64,000 nucleotides of DNA from Corylus avellana (GCF_901000735.1 NC_081550.1:2624669-2688668), one strand, 5' to 3'. Positions 1 to 13,300 are shown, counted from the stretch's first letter. The notes: generated by a model not told the origin, from the letters alone. A program made the numbers and translations.

Positions 1-1280
1 AACCATTGAAAAATAAATAAAAACAATATTCAAGTTAATAAATTGCGACAAAGCTTTCTTTCAAATTAAGTTAGAGAAAATTATGTTACTCTTTCTATTA
101 AACTGGTATTTGTCCTTAGAGTATGTGATTTTTACATACATTTTTAATAGAATATAGTGTACCACCCAATTAAGCCTCTTAGAGGTGACCTTCTCCCAAC
201 TATTAAACCTATCTCCGACACAATCTCAAGCTTGCCCATTAACAATGAAACTTATAAGTCGTCCAAATCTTATCCATTCCAGATAAGCTTGACCCAATTT
301 GATATAGGTCGCCTAGATTGATCTTAGGTCGGTCGGACCCAATTTGATTTAGAGAAATGAGTGCACACAACATAAAGAGAATTTGCACCTATTATACCTA
401 GACCTTTGACATTTCGTTTTTATCGAGAAATGATGAAAGTGTAAAGTGTGTTAAAAGAAGTGGGAGCCATATAATCAAATTTTGTTACCTTCTGAGCCTC
501 TCTCTCTCAACCAACAACATGCAAGAAGTCATTCATTAAAAGAGAAGGAAGTTGGGTCATTTGAAAGTATGTCTAATTTAGCAGAACACTTACTATTCAA
601 TCTACTTTCCTTCTCCAGTATAAATACTGACTTAAGCATCAAAGTGACCCTCACTAGACCCCCAATAGGACACTTTGAGCTTCCTTCCCTTTTGTTTTGG
701 AGGTGCTCTTGGTTAAAGGGTTTGGCGTATGATCAACTAATTGTTCAAAACATAATTGTATCTAAGAATCACCTATACGAAGTTAAAACAATTGTTTATA
801 ATTCAATTTAAAAGAAAACTTTGTCCAATAATATGAGAACATACCAACAATCTTGGAAACGGATCCTCAGAGCCAATCTCTTATTTTAAGAGGGGTAATA
901 TTGGTATTTCACTTTTTTTTTTTTTTTGACAATATTATCTCTCTAGAATAAGATACGGGTTCCTCTCAATTTCATCATTTCTCCAACAATCTCACATAAA
1001 CAAAAGGGATTTAGTGCAATCTAGTTGAGCCCAATCCTAGTCCAATAAAACCAAGGCCTCCCAAAGGCCCATCACTATAGAAACCCAAAGCCCCCCAACA
1101 AACACAAAGTAAACCAAGCACTCCACTCACTCGCACGCTCTTCCTCCTGGCCTCCTCCATTGTCCCTTCCTCTCTATCTCTGTCTCTCTTCTCTTAAACC
1201 CCGACATCACACGCACTCACGGAGTCCTAAAGAATCTCCCAACAAAAAACCTCTGCTTCCAAAGCTTAAACCCCACCGCC
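1..1280. other. Upstream intergenic region with LTR-like remnant
   Basis: AT-rich DNA upstream of the TRAUCO-type gene. Around 590-700 a TATAAATA box is followed by a short sequence about gene-distal spacing and phase that resembles the transcription start zone of plant Ty3 LTRs, so an old solo-LTR fragment is possible, but I see no clear TG/CA ends or target duplication. An ATG-less open frame at 482-811 lies across this stretch and is probably chance. From about 1100 the sequence becomes C/T-rich, as expected for the 5' leader of the gene that starts at 1281. Confidence 0.35.
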
Positions 1281-4200
1281 ATGGACTCCCTCCAAGCCAC
1301 CTACAGAGACGACGACGAAGATGAAGACGAATCCGGCCATCGCACCACCACCAAACCACCACCGGCCACCTCCACCGGGTCGCCCTCCACCACTGCCAGC
1401 GAACCCCAAAACGGCTCGAAACCGGACCCCGTGACCTCCGACTCAGACGACCCCAATAAGTCCCCCAGATCCGCCCACAACGACAACGACAACAACGCCA
1501 CCGAAAACGACAACGACACTACAACCACCAACACCACCACCAACAACAACGACGACGAAGACGAGGACGAAGAGGAGGAGGACGACGACGACCCTCCACC
1601 CAAGAAGCAGAAACCCCTCTCCTCCCTCACCACAACCCAGCCTCCAAACCCCGATCAGCCACCACAACAACAACCCAATGCCGCCGTTATAGCCACCACG
1701 CCCGCCCCTCCGACCACAACGACGGCAAAGAAATCGAAGAAGAAGAACAATAACGTGTGGGTCACCAAGTCGACCCGCAAGGGCAAGAAGAAGAACAAGT
1801 CCAACAACCATCACAACGCGCCTGCCGAGGACACCGTCCTCATCACCCCGGTCCAGAAGTTCCCGGACAAGTCCGACGACACGCTGGACATGAGAATCTG
1901 CCTCTCCAAGATATACAAGGCCGAGAAGGTCGAGCTCAGCGACGACCGCTTGAGCGCCGGGAGCACCAAAGGGTACAGAATGGTGAGAGCCACCAGAGGG
2001 GTCGTGGAGGGCGCGTGGTACTTCGAGATAAAGGTTGTGAGGTTGGGTGAGTCCGGGCACACCCGCCTCGGCTGGTCGACGGAGAAGGGGGACCTCCAGG
2101 CGCCGGTTGGGTATGACGGGAACAGCTTTGGGTACAGGGACATTGATGGGAGCAAAGTGCACAAGGCATTGAGGGAAAAGTATGGTGAGGAGGGGTACAA
2201 AGAAGGTGATGTTATTGGGTTCTACATTAACTTGCCGGAGGGCGGGTCATACGCGCCTAAGCCGCCCCATTTGGTTCTGTATAAGGGGCAGAGGTATGCT
2301 TGCGCACCGGAGGCCAAGGAGGAAGCCCCCAAAGTGGTGCCCGGTGAGTGGTTCTTTGCCCACCATGTAAATTTGTGTTTTTTGGCTATCGTTAGTGACA
2401 ATGTGTGTCATTTCTATTGCAATGTGAATTATGTGATGATATGTGTGTTGGCCGATTCTTGGTTATAACTGTTGTTAAGTACTTAAGTAGTGTTGATGGG
2501 TTGTGTCTAGGAGATTTAGGTGATGGTTTCTTTCTTATTAACCGTTGGGTCGAGTAAATAGCTAGGTGTTAAATAGAACTTGGCATGATTATGATCCTGT
2601 TAAAGTTGGGGGAGAGCCTGCTCATGTGTTTTTGGAGCTCGACTGTCAAGGTTCACATTTGTTGACAGTTGGTAGCTACTAGGAACAAGATTCTTTGTTG
2701 TTGGAATCTCATTGAGTAGCTCAGGCCAATTGAGCCTAGTAATCATCTCAAACATGTTTGGGGTCTTCTACTTTGTTTAGTCTATATGCTTCTATTGGTT
2801 TCAAGATTCTGATTTAGAATTTAGGTAAATAGTGCTTGTAGTGGAAAAAGAGGGTGATTGGGAATGACCTCATTGATCGATTAATTAGTTAGAAGGTTTT
2901 TAAATTTATTACTAAAATATAACACCATATGCGAGTGTACTCCACTAAATGAAGCCTTGTATTCCAATCACTTGGAGTTGCCTACATCAATACATATCTA
3001 CAGTTAGCCAATCAGTTTTTTCTAGGCATATGGACTCTGGATTATTGGCCATTGTATACTTTCTTACCCACTAGACTCATGTTACTTTTCATCTTCCTCT
3101 TGTCCTTGTGGCCTCTAATTTTGAATTAAGAAAGCATCATTAGTTTTGCATTTATAGTTTTTTTTTCTTCTTTGAAATGCATACTTATGTATTCTAGTTT
3201 GACCCCACTTTGGCCACAGGACAAATAGTTGGCCTTGACCATACTTTTATTCCTTTTAATTCTCCAATGTTAGCTCAAATTAGATTGACATGGTGTGCAG
3301 GTTTGATGAGGGTCCAATTAGATAGCAGCTGCATAAATTTCAAGCACAATATTTGAGATAATTTTATCGTGTTTGTAGTAAGACTCATTAGAGAACAAAA
3401 TTGTATTCTGAGTAAGTGAATTGACTTCCTCTAAAGCAACCTGCACTAATATTGAGACGGTGTACATAAGTACTGAACTAAGAGGAAAAGAGAGGATGTT
3501 AGAGTTGCGACTGTTTTGGTCCTTGGCATTTTTGAAACTGAACCAATCGTCAGTTTTAAAGAACCTAATTCAGAACCAAACTGACTTTTTATCAGATAAA
3601 CTCAACCAACCTAAATCAAATTCGGTTGGTTTAGGTTTTGGGTTATGGCCAATGAAATTATAGATTTTGATTTTGGTCTACTGATTTTTTATCTTTCTAA
3701 CCAACTAAATGAGGTGCACTCTGGAACAAAAATCTGTTCAATTATTAAATATTTACAGTGATTAGATAAATTATCACTAATAAAAACGCAAAAAATGTTG
3801 AGGGGTACATGAAGTATATTTTATAAGGTTACAGGTTTCGAGATTGAGTGAAAAATTAGAAGAAACTGAACCAAACTAAAATGAAGTGGTTGAGTTGGTT
3901 TGGTTCTTTGGTTAACATAGTTGCAAGTATTTCTGCAATGACTTTGAAATTGAAAACGCATTGAAGATGGGATGTATGCTTTGTGTGACAGGAGATTGGA
4001 TCTAGCCATAAGAAGAATGCTTGGCTGATAAATAAAGTGACAACAAAAGTAAAAATTATTTCTATTATAGTGGAGAACGTTGATGCACCTTCTCTATTGT
4101 TCTCCACCATGTCTGTATAGCCGTCTGCACACACACGCACACACACACACACATATAGAGAGAGAGAGAGAGAGAGTTTGACCTAATGAAGAATTTCTGG

Positions 4201-5456
4201 AGGGAAATGTACAATGGCTCAATTGATTACAATATATGGTTGCATGATTAACTTTAAAGAAGAAAGAAGTAACTCAGCTTGATTCTTAGATAGTTTGCAC
4301 TTATTATATGGAACATATTTTTGATAAGTGATTATATGGAACATATTCTTACTGCTCATGGTGGAAACATGGAAAAGATCAGTTCTTGATTCGGAATGGT
4401 TGCTTTTGTGTATTGACTGCTTGTTGTGATAAGCATATCCAGTTGGGGATTAGTAGGAAATGAATAATCGACATGTTGACTGCTCCTAGATTGTCTAGAT
4501 GGTTTGCAATTCTTATTTTGCTGGACTGAACCTTCTGAGTTGTCCCTAGATCCTTCTCATAATCCACATGTTTTGTTTTAACTCCTGGATTTATTATCCG
4601 TTATTTTTTCCTTGCAAAATTGTTCATAAGGTTGGCATTAAGAATCAGTAGAGAAAGGATTGCATGAGAAAATAAATTATGGTTTTCAACATGACCCTAC
4701 CCCTTGGTGGACAGGAACAAGAGAGTCCGGTATGAGAGAAGATTTTGAACTGCAGGAGTCCAAGCATGCTTTGACTTTTAAAAACTTATATTTAATTCCT
4801 TTCTGTTTTGAGTGTTTGAAATACGTGGCGTGTAACTTTCAACAGAAGAGGAAACTAGAGCTTTGCTTTACTGCTGGCACAGTCTGATGGCAATGATGCT
4901 TGAACCTCATTCAAGTAACCGGGTTTGGTTTTACCTTGACCCGTTCAACCAGATGACAATAAAAAAAACACCTGACTCGTGCGCTAGAAAAAAGTGTTGC
5001 ACTCTTTGTCAACTATTTGATTAAATGTTTTGTCAAATTTCCAGGGTTTGATCAGCACTTCTTGAAATTTTGTTCACTGTAAGCATGGTTGATTGTTTAT
5101 TTATTTATTTGTGTTAAACTTAGAATGTTAATATCCAAATTGTATTTTTTTTTCTTTGGGAGGTGTGCCAATATTGTCTCTTCTGTGCAGGAAGTGAGAT
5201 ATCTTTCTTCAAAAACGGGGTTTGCCAAGGGGTTGCTTTCAAGGATCTATATGGTGGTCGCTACTACCCGGCTGCTTCAATGTATACTCTTCCAAATCAG
5301 CCAAATTGTGTTGTCAAGTTCAACTTTGGCCCTGATTTTGAATTCTTTCCTGAGGACTTCAATGGGCGTCCCTTGCCTAAGCCCATGGTTGAAGTTCCTT
5401 ATCACGGGTTTGATAACCGAGTTGAAAATGGAGTGTCAAATGAGAAGAAACATTAG
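1281..5456 (+). CDS. TRO: TRAUCO-type SPRY-domain protein (ASH2 homologue), two exons
   Basis: Exon 1 is 1281-2343, ending CCCG before GTGAGT. Exon 2 is 5191-5456, starting after TTCTGTGCAG. The join gives 442 residues, about the length known for Arabidopsis TRAUCO. Residues about 1-190 are low complexity (Thr/Pro/Asn-rich with Asp/Glu runs and Lys-rich blocks suggesting nuclear localisation). A SPRY domain follows from about residue 205 ([20 protein letters not shown]) through [15 protein letters not shown] and [11 protein letters not shown]. Exon 2 continues it with [12 protein letters not shown] and [12 protein letters not shown]. Known role of the family: the Ash2 subunit of COMPASS-like complexes that methylate histone H3 lysine 4 in the nucleus. 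The 2.85-kb intron holds a CA/GA microsatellite at about 4129-4175 and no other gene. Without splicing, exon 1 runs into the intron and stops at 2468. No lesion is seen. Confidence 0.92.
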
Positions 5457-7005
5457 CCAGCAAATGGTACCTTTCAACGTTAACACTCGCGAAGCTGGGA
5501 GATGGATCTGAGTTTAACATTCTGGTGTAATTTTAGTTGTTACTGACAAATTATTTGGTGACATTGTAAACTTGACTTTTTCTATGGAAGAAAGAAAATC
5601 TGCATGTTGAATATATAGCAATGTTGCTTGAGCCCAATGATATCTTGATAGTTCTCTTCTAGGCTTTGATGTGATATTCTTGTTTTCATTATTGTGAGGT
5701 TTATCTCATAGAAGTTTGTTATAATCACTGCTATCTCTTATAGTTCCTTTTGGACCGATTGGATGCATTCCATTGTCCTAGTATTTACTGGCTGAAAGCC
5801 AACTGGTTCAGAATTTATGGCATAATGCGCATAAATGTTTCCTTTCCCTGTTCAGGAAACATAATTATTTTTTAATTATTTTCTGTGCATTAGCAATAAC
5901 ATGATGGCCATTTTTCTTCCGAAACAACCAATGCACTGATAGTGAGCCTTTTGGTTGATAGGAGATGAAAAAATGATACATGCTAATGTTTCTCTTCTGG
6001 TTTTACAGACCCAACTTGGAAGATCAAACCTCCATGTGGTTCTCTTGGCTCTCTCTCTCTCTCATGCATTTGTGTGTCTAGTCTCATATGCACAACCACA
6101 TGCACATATATTTCTCTAGTTTCAGTTTGGCTTTCGTCTAAAAAAGTATGTTGCAGCAGCTTTATATTGCTTAATACGGGCACATCCTCCTTGTAAAATC
6201 TAAATCAGAAGAAGTAGCAGAGCTCAACGTCTTGGGCTTCCCATGGCTTCATTATACAGCCTGTTGCTTATAAACAGAAAAAGGTGATCTTTCAAATATG
6301 TCACAGGGAGTCGTGGCCAGAAAGTCGTGACTATTGTTTTCATGTTAATAATGGGTGTTATTTTTCTCTACTTTTACAGGTAAAGGTGCAAATCAGGGAG
6401 ATATTCAATGCAGGAATTGCCCAAAACAGGTGATGGCATCGCACAATGGTTTAGATATGTATTTGTTACAAAGGTAAGCAATTTAATGTTTTAACATTGA
6501 GAAATGCTATTTACCACTGTCAAGTGTCCATCTCTTAGTTTTTTTTTTTTTTTTTTTTTAAAAGAAAATAAGTGGATGTAAAATGTGTCACATAAACAAG
6601 AATGCTGAAAGATGGACATTTAAGAATGTTGAGGAGATTAGAAGTGCTACACATATTCGGGTTCTTCTCCCATCTTCTTATTTTTCAAAATCATCATTAG
6701 ATCTGTAAGGATCTATGGAGTCCATGAGGTCCCACAGATCCAATGATAATTTTAAAAGTGGGAGGATGAGAGAAGGATTAGAAAAAGAAATGAAGCATTT
6801 TTCAGAATATTAGCGTGCCAAGTTTTGAGGGGTTGGGAAAAATTTAAAATTTGAACAACCACACATCAAAACCCAATAACCTAAACAACTTTTCATACTA
6901 AAAAAAACAAACAAATACCCATTTTTATTATGAAAACATGTAAATGCCATTAAAAATTGCGAAATGCTATTAAGTAGAATGTTTTTTCAAATCCTAGACC
7001 TACCA
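5457..7005. other. 3' flank of the TRAUCO gene
   Basis: Non-coding. It contains CT/GA runs near 6045-6065, a poly-T tract at 6538-6559 and AT-rich DNA. Part of it is presumably 3' UTR. The pieces resembling splice sites near 6008 and 6380 could belong to an alternative or spliced 3' UTR, but nothing shows this. No convincing coding sequence was seen on either strand. Confidence 0.5.
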
Positions 7006-7913
7006 CTACCACCTCGAAACATCACAAAGCCGAAACAATATTAGAAACCAAGCTATACATGTTTGAGGTGGTTCAGAGTATTGTTGCTCACTTGAACAAA
7101 CATCTTCTTTATCCTTTGATTTTCCCGGTTCTTCTCTTACATTAACATCTCCTTTGTCAGTTTTCTTCTCTGCAGCATGGTTGCCGACCAGATCTCTCTG
7201 TTGCATAGCCTTGAATTTGACCGTTACCTTCGCCTCCAGGAACCGCCTCCATTCAAGAAGAATGATCTTTGCGTGTGATTTCTCAATAATCTCCACGAGT
7301 CGCTTTTTTGATTTCTTGACTGAAGAGGCTGGGCCCGTGGGATTCTGGATTAGCAGTGCACACTCGCATTGTTGGATCACTGCCTCAAAGCCTGAAGAAA
7401 CGTTGTCGCCCTCGGCGAGTTCAAAGAGCAAAATGGCATGTAAGGGCACGAAGGAGATGGCCTTCGGGGACAGCGCAAGCGCCTGGCGTGATGACTCGAG
7501 GGATTTGTTAAGGTGTTCGAGCCTCACCGTGGCAGAGTCGCGGATTTGCAACCCGATTTTGTAGTGGATAAGGCTTCAGGCGTGGTGGTGGCCTTCGGGG
7601 ACAGCGCAAGCGCCTGGCGTGATGACTCGAGGGATTTGTTAAGGTGTTTGAGCCTCGCCGTGGTAGAGTCGCTGATTTGCAACCCGATTTTGTAGTGGAT
7701 AAGGCTTCGGGCGTGGTGGAGAAGCGTGGAGCCTAAGTGGCGGGAAATGGCAGCCTCCGCTAATTCTGCGGCTTTGATGTAGTCCCCAATGCCGAGAGAC
7801 CAGAGGTCGCAATTGCATTCTTGGAGGATGAACGTGAATGAAGAAGAATTGGACAGCGTCGGATGGGTGGAGGGCGGAGGTGGTGAAGCAGAGGAGGATT
7901 TGTTGTGGTTCAT
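7006..7913 (-). pseudogene. DUF627-type pseudogene, internally deleted and frameshifted
   Basis: Starts with ATG at 7913 and a Ser/Pro-rich N-terminus like the full-length copies. It then carries the DUF627 helical segment (LIHYKIGLQI, LNKSLESSRQALALSPKA, HAILLFELAEGD, ALLIQNPTGP). A 131-bp tandem duplication (7459-7720) is not a multiple of three, so the frame breaks and one helix is present twice. After about residue 190 the whole DUF629 region and the zinc finger are missing. The sequence passes directly into a tail like the last exons of the complete genes (KSKDKEDVCSSEQQ). Same strand as the complete copy 0.9 kb away, so it is a degraded tandem duplicate. No functional product is expected. 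Confidence 0.85.
7459..7720 (-). repeat. 131-bp tandem duplication inside the pseudogene
   Basis: The stretch beginning GGCCTTCGGGGACAGCGC at 7459 recurs at 7590 with only a few base differences, through the GGCGTGGTGG that ends each copy. The period of 131 is 2 modulo 3, which explains the broken frame. Confidence 0.9.
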
Positions 7914-8846
7914 TTTCTAAGATTTTATCTCTTTGTATTAATAACCGTTCATCTACGCATACCTCTTCAGCTTTTGGTGGTGTTTGGTAAATGGGTTGGC
8001 CTAGACACTGTAGTTGATGTAGATTGATGTGAAAAAAAAAAAGTAAGAATGTTTTATATAAAAAAGTAAAAAAGTGGTATGAAAAAGTGAAAAAATTTTG
8101 TTTTGTAGTGATTTTTTTTATTTGAATAATAATAAAAAGTGAATGATGTGATATAAAAAATAAAAAAAGTTAAAATGTTTTGATGTTGATTTTTTTGAGA
8201 AATGGTGGTGAACTGTGTCTAAGCCAACTCCAACCCTTTTACCAAACAAGGCTAAAAACCATTTAATTTGACTCAAAATCCAATATTCTCCAATTATTTC
8301 ACTTAATAAGAACAAACACAGGATAACCATCCTATAAATGAATTCAAATAGACAAGTCACTAAGTGTCCATGTACGTTCACCACAATCACAGACAATTAA
8401 GGAACATGACAAGTAAGGTTAAATTGTAATTTTACAAAACAATTTAATTGCATTTTTAAAAATCACATTTTTAGATTGCGTGTTTTCAAATTGCAAACCC
8501 TTTTTCATATTACATGTTTTCAAATCGTTATTTTTAAATAAAAAACTTAAACGGTCCCTAAGTTCGTTGCTATCTCATTATAAATTTTGACCCAATAAAG
8601 GAAAGTGAGACACTTATCAAATTCTTCAGAAACTAGAACTATAATTTCCCTTTCATCATCATTATCATTGTCAGTAACTATAAAGTATTGAACCCATGAG
8701 GCCAACCTTTTTATGCAAAGTGTTGCAGCTCACTTGAACCAACATCTTCATTAGGGACCAGCTGACTACAATACAGAAATTGTGTATTATATATATATAT
8801 ATACAAGACAACGTTGATAACAAAACCAGTTACACCAACCTCAGCT
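7914..8846. other. Intergenic DNA with relic last exon of DUF627/629 copy 1
   Basis: AT-rich. About 8580-8700 matches regions near 22235-22370 and 59095-59225, the DNA downstream of the other two DUF627/629 genes. At about 8711-8770 (minus strand) lies a remnant of the fourth exon that is functional only in copy 3: it still reads QLVPNEDVGSSELQH and then stops. A short TA microsatellite sits at about 8789-8803. Confidence 0.7.
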
Positions 8847-11363
8847 TTATATAGAAGACAACGTTTTCTGCTTTGATTTTCCCTGTCCTCGTCTTCCTCT
8901 TTTGTTAGTGGTCTTGGCATCAGGAGCAACCTCTGCTAACAGAGCCTCTGCTGCAGCAGCATTATCTTTGTTGACAAGATCCTCCAGCTGAGCCTAGAAA
9001 GGAAAGATTTATCCCCAAATAATAAAAAATAAAAATAAAAACAATAGCCAATAAAAAAAGTAGTCAAAAACATTCAAGAAAACACCAATACAAACCTTCA
9101 TGAATGACTTCAACTGGGGCAACATAACAAACCGGTAGTCAAACATAGATACCAGCATAGCTTGCCGAATGGAAGCAAGAGTCATCATGATTATAGCATC
9201 AAGTTTACAAAGCTGCAACACTTGACATGGTGAGAGGCCATAAAGGAACAAGAATGGATTAAACAAGCATTAATTTACCTCTTGAGCCAAGCGGTTTATC
9301 TGCCACTGGATTACCATTGGAATTTCAAAATCTGCTTTTGAATCCTTCATAATACTCCATATGATATCCAATTCAGCAGCACCGTGAGTCTCATCACCAT
9401 ACTTACTCTCAATCTCGAGCTCTTTCCACCGTTTGAACAACAGGGATACATAATTACCTTGGGATGATATTTGTTCCCTTTTCCGATTTTCATCAGAACA
9501 TAACCTCTCAACATTCTGCAATGATTTCTGATATCTTAAATACTTGCCTTTTCTTTCATACATTTGGAGCAAACGGCGAGATTCATCTTCAAGAATCTTG
9601 TACAACTCCCTTCCCCGAATTTGGTTAGCTTTTCTCACACTTGTCCATGCCTTTATTTGTTCCCCAATTGTAGGATGTTCCGTCCACAGCCAATCAACCA
9701 AAGCATCACTATCTTCAGCAATAATAGTTTTCACTGAACTTCCAATATCCGGCGCCTGAACAGTCTCTCCTCCCAACAACCAGTCATCCAAACGCAAAGG
9801 ATCACTATCACAATCCGCGTCACAATCTTCAGCTATTGAAGTTACCACTGCAATTCCACTGTCCGGCTCAACAATCTCTCCCCGCAACAACCGGTCATCA
9901 AAAAGGAGAGCTGAGAAGTCGCTGTTGAAAACAATTCTCTCTCGAGCATAGCCCCAAAACCTCTGATCGTCATCCTCCGAAAAGATCGCACCAAGGCAAT
10001 GCAATGCGCAAGCACTGGCCACTTCTTCCAAGAACTCAAGAACAATCTTGAGCTCCGGAACCTCCAAAAAGCGTATCAAGTTGAGCGTGTGACGAAGCCA
10101 CAGACCATCAATCAACGATTTATGAATCGTATAGTTTTTCAGCAACTTCGTTATCAAGTACTGCAGTTCATACAAATGGCTCCTAGCAAGACATTTGTTA
10201 CTTCTAAACAATTGCAGTTTCGCACGAATTCTCTCGATGATTTTTGTCCGCTCACTGTCTTCAACAGAAGGCCAATCTGAAGGGTCGGACCAGCTCTCCA
10301 TGATCTTGGCCGCGTAAATCAATTTCACGGGATTCCAAACGAAGTTTTCGTATATATCATCAACGGCTATTTCGGGAGCTTCATCCGGCATAAGCAATAG
10401 AGAACTGTTCGATAGAGTACCTAAATGATTCCAAATATGATCGCTGAAATCTGAATCAAGAACCCTCTCTCCGCAGCAATAGCATGCCCAAAACCTCCAT
10501 AGCTTCTTCGCCTTGCCGTAATCAATTGCTTCCGTCAAAACCTCTTTCGCCATTCGCAAATCATTCTTATCCAAATATGCTTTGAGGTCTTCAATTCCGA
10601 TTCTCAAAAACTCCCTCTTTTTTTCCACACTCATGCTGTCATTCCAGAAGGCCCTGACTCGTGTGAACGTAGCAACATTCGACTTGACTTTCTTGTGCTT
10701 CTTGATCGATGTGAAATGCGACGGCCTCGGCATTGCAATCTCCTTCTTTCTCCCTAGCAAAGCCTCGACCTCGGCCTTTACTTCCGCCAGGGAATTATCC
10801 ACTAGGAGCCGTTTCCACTTGTCCCTTCTGTTCCCGCCTCCAAGAACGATGATCTTCCTCTTGGATTTTTTTATCAGCTCCACGAGTTTCTTCCTCATCT
10901 TCTGCTGTCGGGAGGCCGAAAACGGGACTCTGCACCCTGGCTCCGTCGGGTTCTCGATCAGCAAAGCCCGCTCGCATTCATGGACCACGGCGTTGTACGA
11001 ACCGGCATCGTTTCGGGCCAGTTCGAAGAGCAAGATGGCATAGAAGAGTGCGAAGGAGATGGAGTTTGGGGACTGGGCTAGAGCTTGGCGGGAGAACTTG
11101 ACGGAGTCGTTGAGCTGTTCGAGCATCCGGGCGGACGAGTCGCCGATGAGCGACCCCATTTTGTAGTGAAGGAGGCATTGCATAATCTGCGGGTGGCGGG
11201 AAAGGACGACCTCCACGGCTTTGGTGTGATCCTTACCGCGGGGAAACCCGAGGGCGCTAAGGTATTCTTGGGACGTTGATGGAGAAGCATCAAACGGTGG
11301 GAGATAGGTGGAGGCCTTGGGTGCAGGGAATGGCGAAGCAGAGGAAGATTTTTTGGGGTCCAT
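8847..11363 (-). CDS. DUF627/DUF629 protein, copy 1 (UCH-related, no UCH domain)
   Basis: Three exons: 9279-11363, 9096-9212 and 8847-8993, with GT-AG junctions all in phase 0 (donor GAG/GTAAAT, acceptor TTGCAG, last acceptor CTAG). The protein has about 782 residues. Residues about 30-200 match plant DUF627, a helical TPR-like region. The following part is DUF629 and includes a C2H2-like finger near residues 293-314 (CYCCGERV then DHIWNHLG). Exon 2 encodes FDYRFVMLPQLKSFMK and exon 3 AQLEDLVNKDN plus a basic tail. In Arabidopsis these domains normally precede a ubiquitin C-terminal hydrolase domain, which is absent here, so deubiquitinase activity is not expected; the role is unknown. Exon 1 is very close to copy 2 (22930-24996), which implies a recent duplication. 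A frame change in exon 3 gives an earlier stop than in copy 3. Confidence 0.85.
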
Positions 11364-11666
11364 TTTCTTGGAGGGAAGTTGAGAGATCTTCTTGATTTAA
11401 ATTTAGATTACTAATGAACGGGTGGATTAGAGAAATACAAATTTAAAAGAATGGGTGGATGGTGGGGTTAAATAAGTAATTTACTAATGAACGGATTCTG
11501 GTTTCCGTTAGTTTCTTTGCGGTTTTTTTTTTTTCTTTTATTTTTTGTTAATTCAGGTCTTTTTTTTTTTAAAAAAAAATAATAATTAATTTAGCATCAA
11601 TTTGGATTAGAGAAATTCAAATTTATTAAACAAGTTTGCATTGCATTTTTGGACCAGTTCTCTTCC

Positions 11667-11697
<31 letters not shown>

Positions 11698-12837
11698 AGG
11701 AGGATTAGAGTTTAAAAATGTGAATTAATCAGTTAATTTGTTTTAACATCATAGTGGGACTCAAGGAATATTAATATTCTGGTAGAAAAAGAGAATGCTT
11801 TGTGTTTTTCTTTTGATAGGTTTCAAAACTACTCATTTTGCTTATTAATATTGTTAATTATAGCCACGTGCTATGATTTTACATATATAGTCATAGAGAC
11901 AAACAAAAATTCTTATAATTAAGTGCTATTTATGACTTCTATCTTTTGTTAATCCATGTACAAACACAATTAAAGAGCAGATCTGCTCTGAGCATACTAG
12001 ATATACGACATGGGTAGCCAAATTTTCTTATAAAATTTATTTAAACCGGCCATGAGAGATTACCCCTTATACCAAAACTATTCAAGCCGTGAGAAATAAC
12101 CCCTCACACCTAATTATTCATCCTCACTCATGAGAGCATATGTAGAGAGAAGAAACCTCTTATTTAAAACAAAAAACACAAACAAACAACCAGAAAGCAG
12201 TAGCAGCGGCTGGGGAGGAGATGAATGGCACAACATGATAGAAGGTGGACGGACGTATAGTGGAGAGGTTGAAAGTTGCTGATTTGCTTGGAGAATTCCT
12301 AGAAACATAAATAAAAAAATAAAAAAAATAAAAAAACCCGAAGGGGAGGGGGAGGGTATGAGCGGGGAGTAGAAGGGGAATGAGAGGAGAGGGGATCAAG
12401 AGGGAGCAGATCTGCTCCCTCCTTCTCTCAAAACTATTTTTTTAGGAGAATGGCCAAGAGATGGCTTCTAGGGTTTTCCTTTGTATAACGCCAACTTGTG
12501 TAGATAAATTTTGAGAAAAATGCAAAATCAATCATTTTGGTTTACTTGATTTACAATAAGCTTTAATGTGGTATCAAAATGTTTTGGGGGATCTCTGAAA
12601 TATGCATAAATAACAAATTACTCCCTTTTGTCAAAAAAATTGTTAGATTTTGTTAGTATGTCATATCATAGCCAATAAAATCACGACACATATCACTCAT
12701 AATAAAAAAATATATAAATAATCAAATTATAAATATATAAAGTATATAAAAATGAAAGTTAAGAAAATTAAAATTCACTCTTGTCTCGCTTTGCTCTCCA
12801 CTTTCTCAACTCGCCATTCTAGCTTATTGTAAGACAT
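11364..12837. other. Intergenic repeat-rich DNA between DUF copy 1 and the NAC block
   Basis: No gene seen. It holds a TA microsatellite at about 11672-11697, homopolymer T/A tracts near 11521-11580, and two perfect palindromes built on the same core: 16 bp at 11974-11989 (AGAGCAGATCTGCTCT) and 20 bp at 12401-12420. Minus-strand open frames at 12114-12399 are low-complexity and have no recognisable family. Confidence 0.5.
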
Positions 12838-13300
12838 TCTAGCTTATTGTAATTCGATTAAACTAACTATATGGACTAAACTCGATCTATTAAACTTTAG
12901 AATTAGAAAACTTAATAAGGGCAAAAATAGAATAACTTCTATATGAACTTGACACAAATCAAGTCTTTTATGCATTATATTGAGAGGATGACATATCAGC
13001 ATAGAATAACAAAAGTGAGTTTTTTAAGAACACTATATCTTTATCTTTATCGTTTGTTTTGTTCTTTATTTCATGGTTTTTTTTTTTTTTCTTTTTTAAT
13101 TTTGAATGTGGATAATGAATAGATTTTGTGTTTTCACAACGCTCACTTTTGTTGTTTCACATTCTTTCAAGCAAAGGCACAAAATACTTGTTTTGTGCTA
13201 AGTCCTATAAAAAATTATTTTGCAAAAGAATTACAGGATCCTCTGCAATTGGAGAGGAGCTAGGATTCAGTTAGTTATATTTGAAAGATAATTTTGTCTT
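12838..13300. repeat. Dispersed repeat R1, first copy
   Basis: A module of about 400 bp containing ATTCTAGCTTATTGTA, AACTTAATAAGGGCAAAA, GAGGATGACATATCAGCATA and a T-rich tract before GAATGTGGATAATGAATAG. Similar copies start near 14217, 15733, 25045 and 27500. They lie in the DNA upstream of NAC genes or fragments, so they seem to be duplicated together with NAC 5' flanks rather than independent transposons; no terminal repeats were found. Confidence 0.65.

Noticed and set aside
482..811. 109-codon frame near the window start
   Set aside because: No usual ATG at its start, no recognisable family, lies in LTR-like DNA.
1301..2200. Minus-strand open frames opposite TRAUCO exon 1 (up to 239 codons)
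   Set aside because: They mirror the biased codons of the acidic and Thr/Pro-rich exon on the + strand and show no domain; the + strand SPRY protein explains the sequence.
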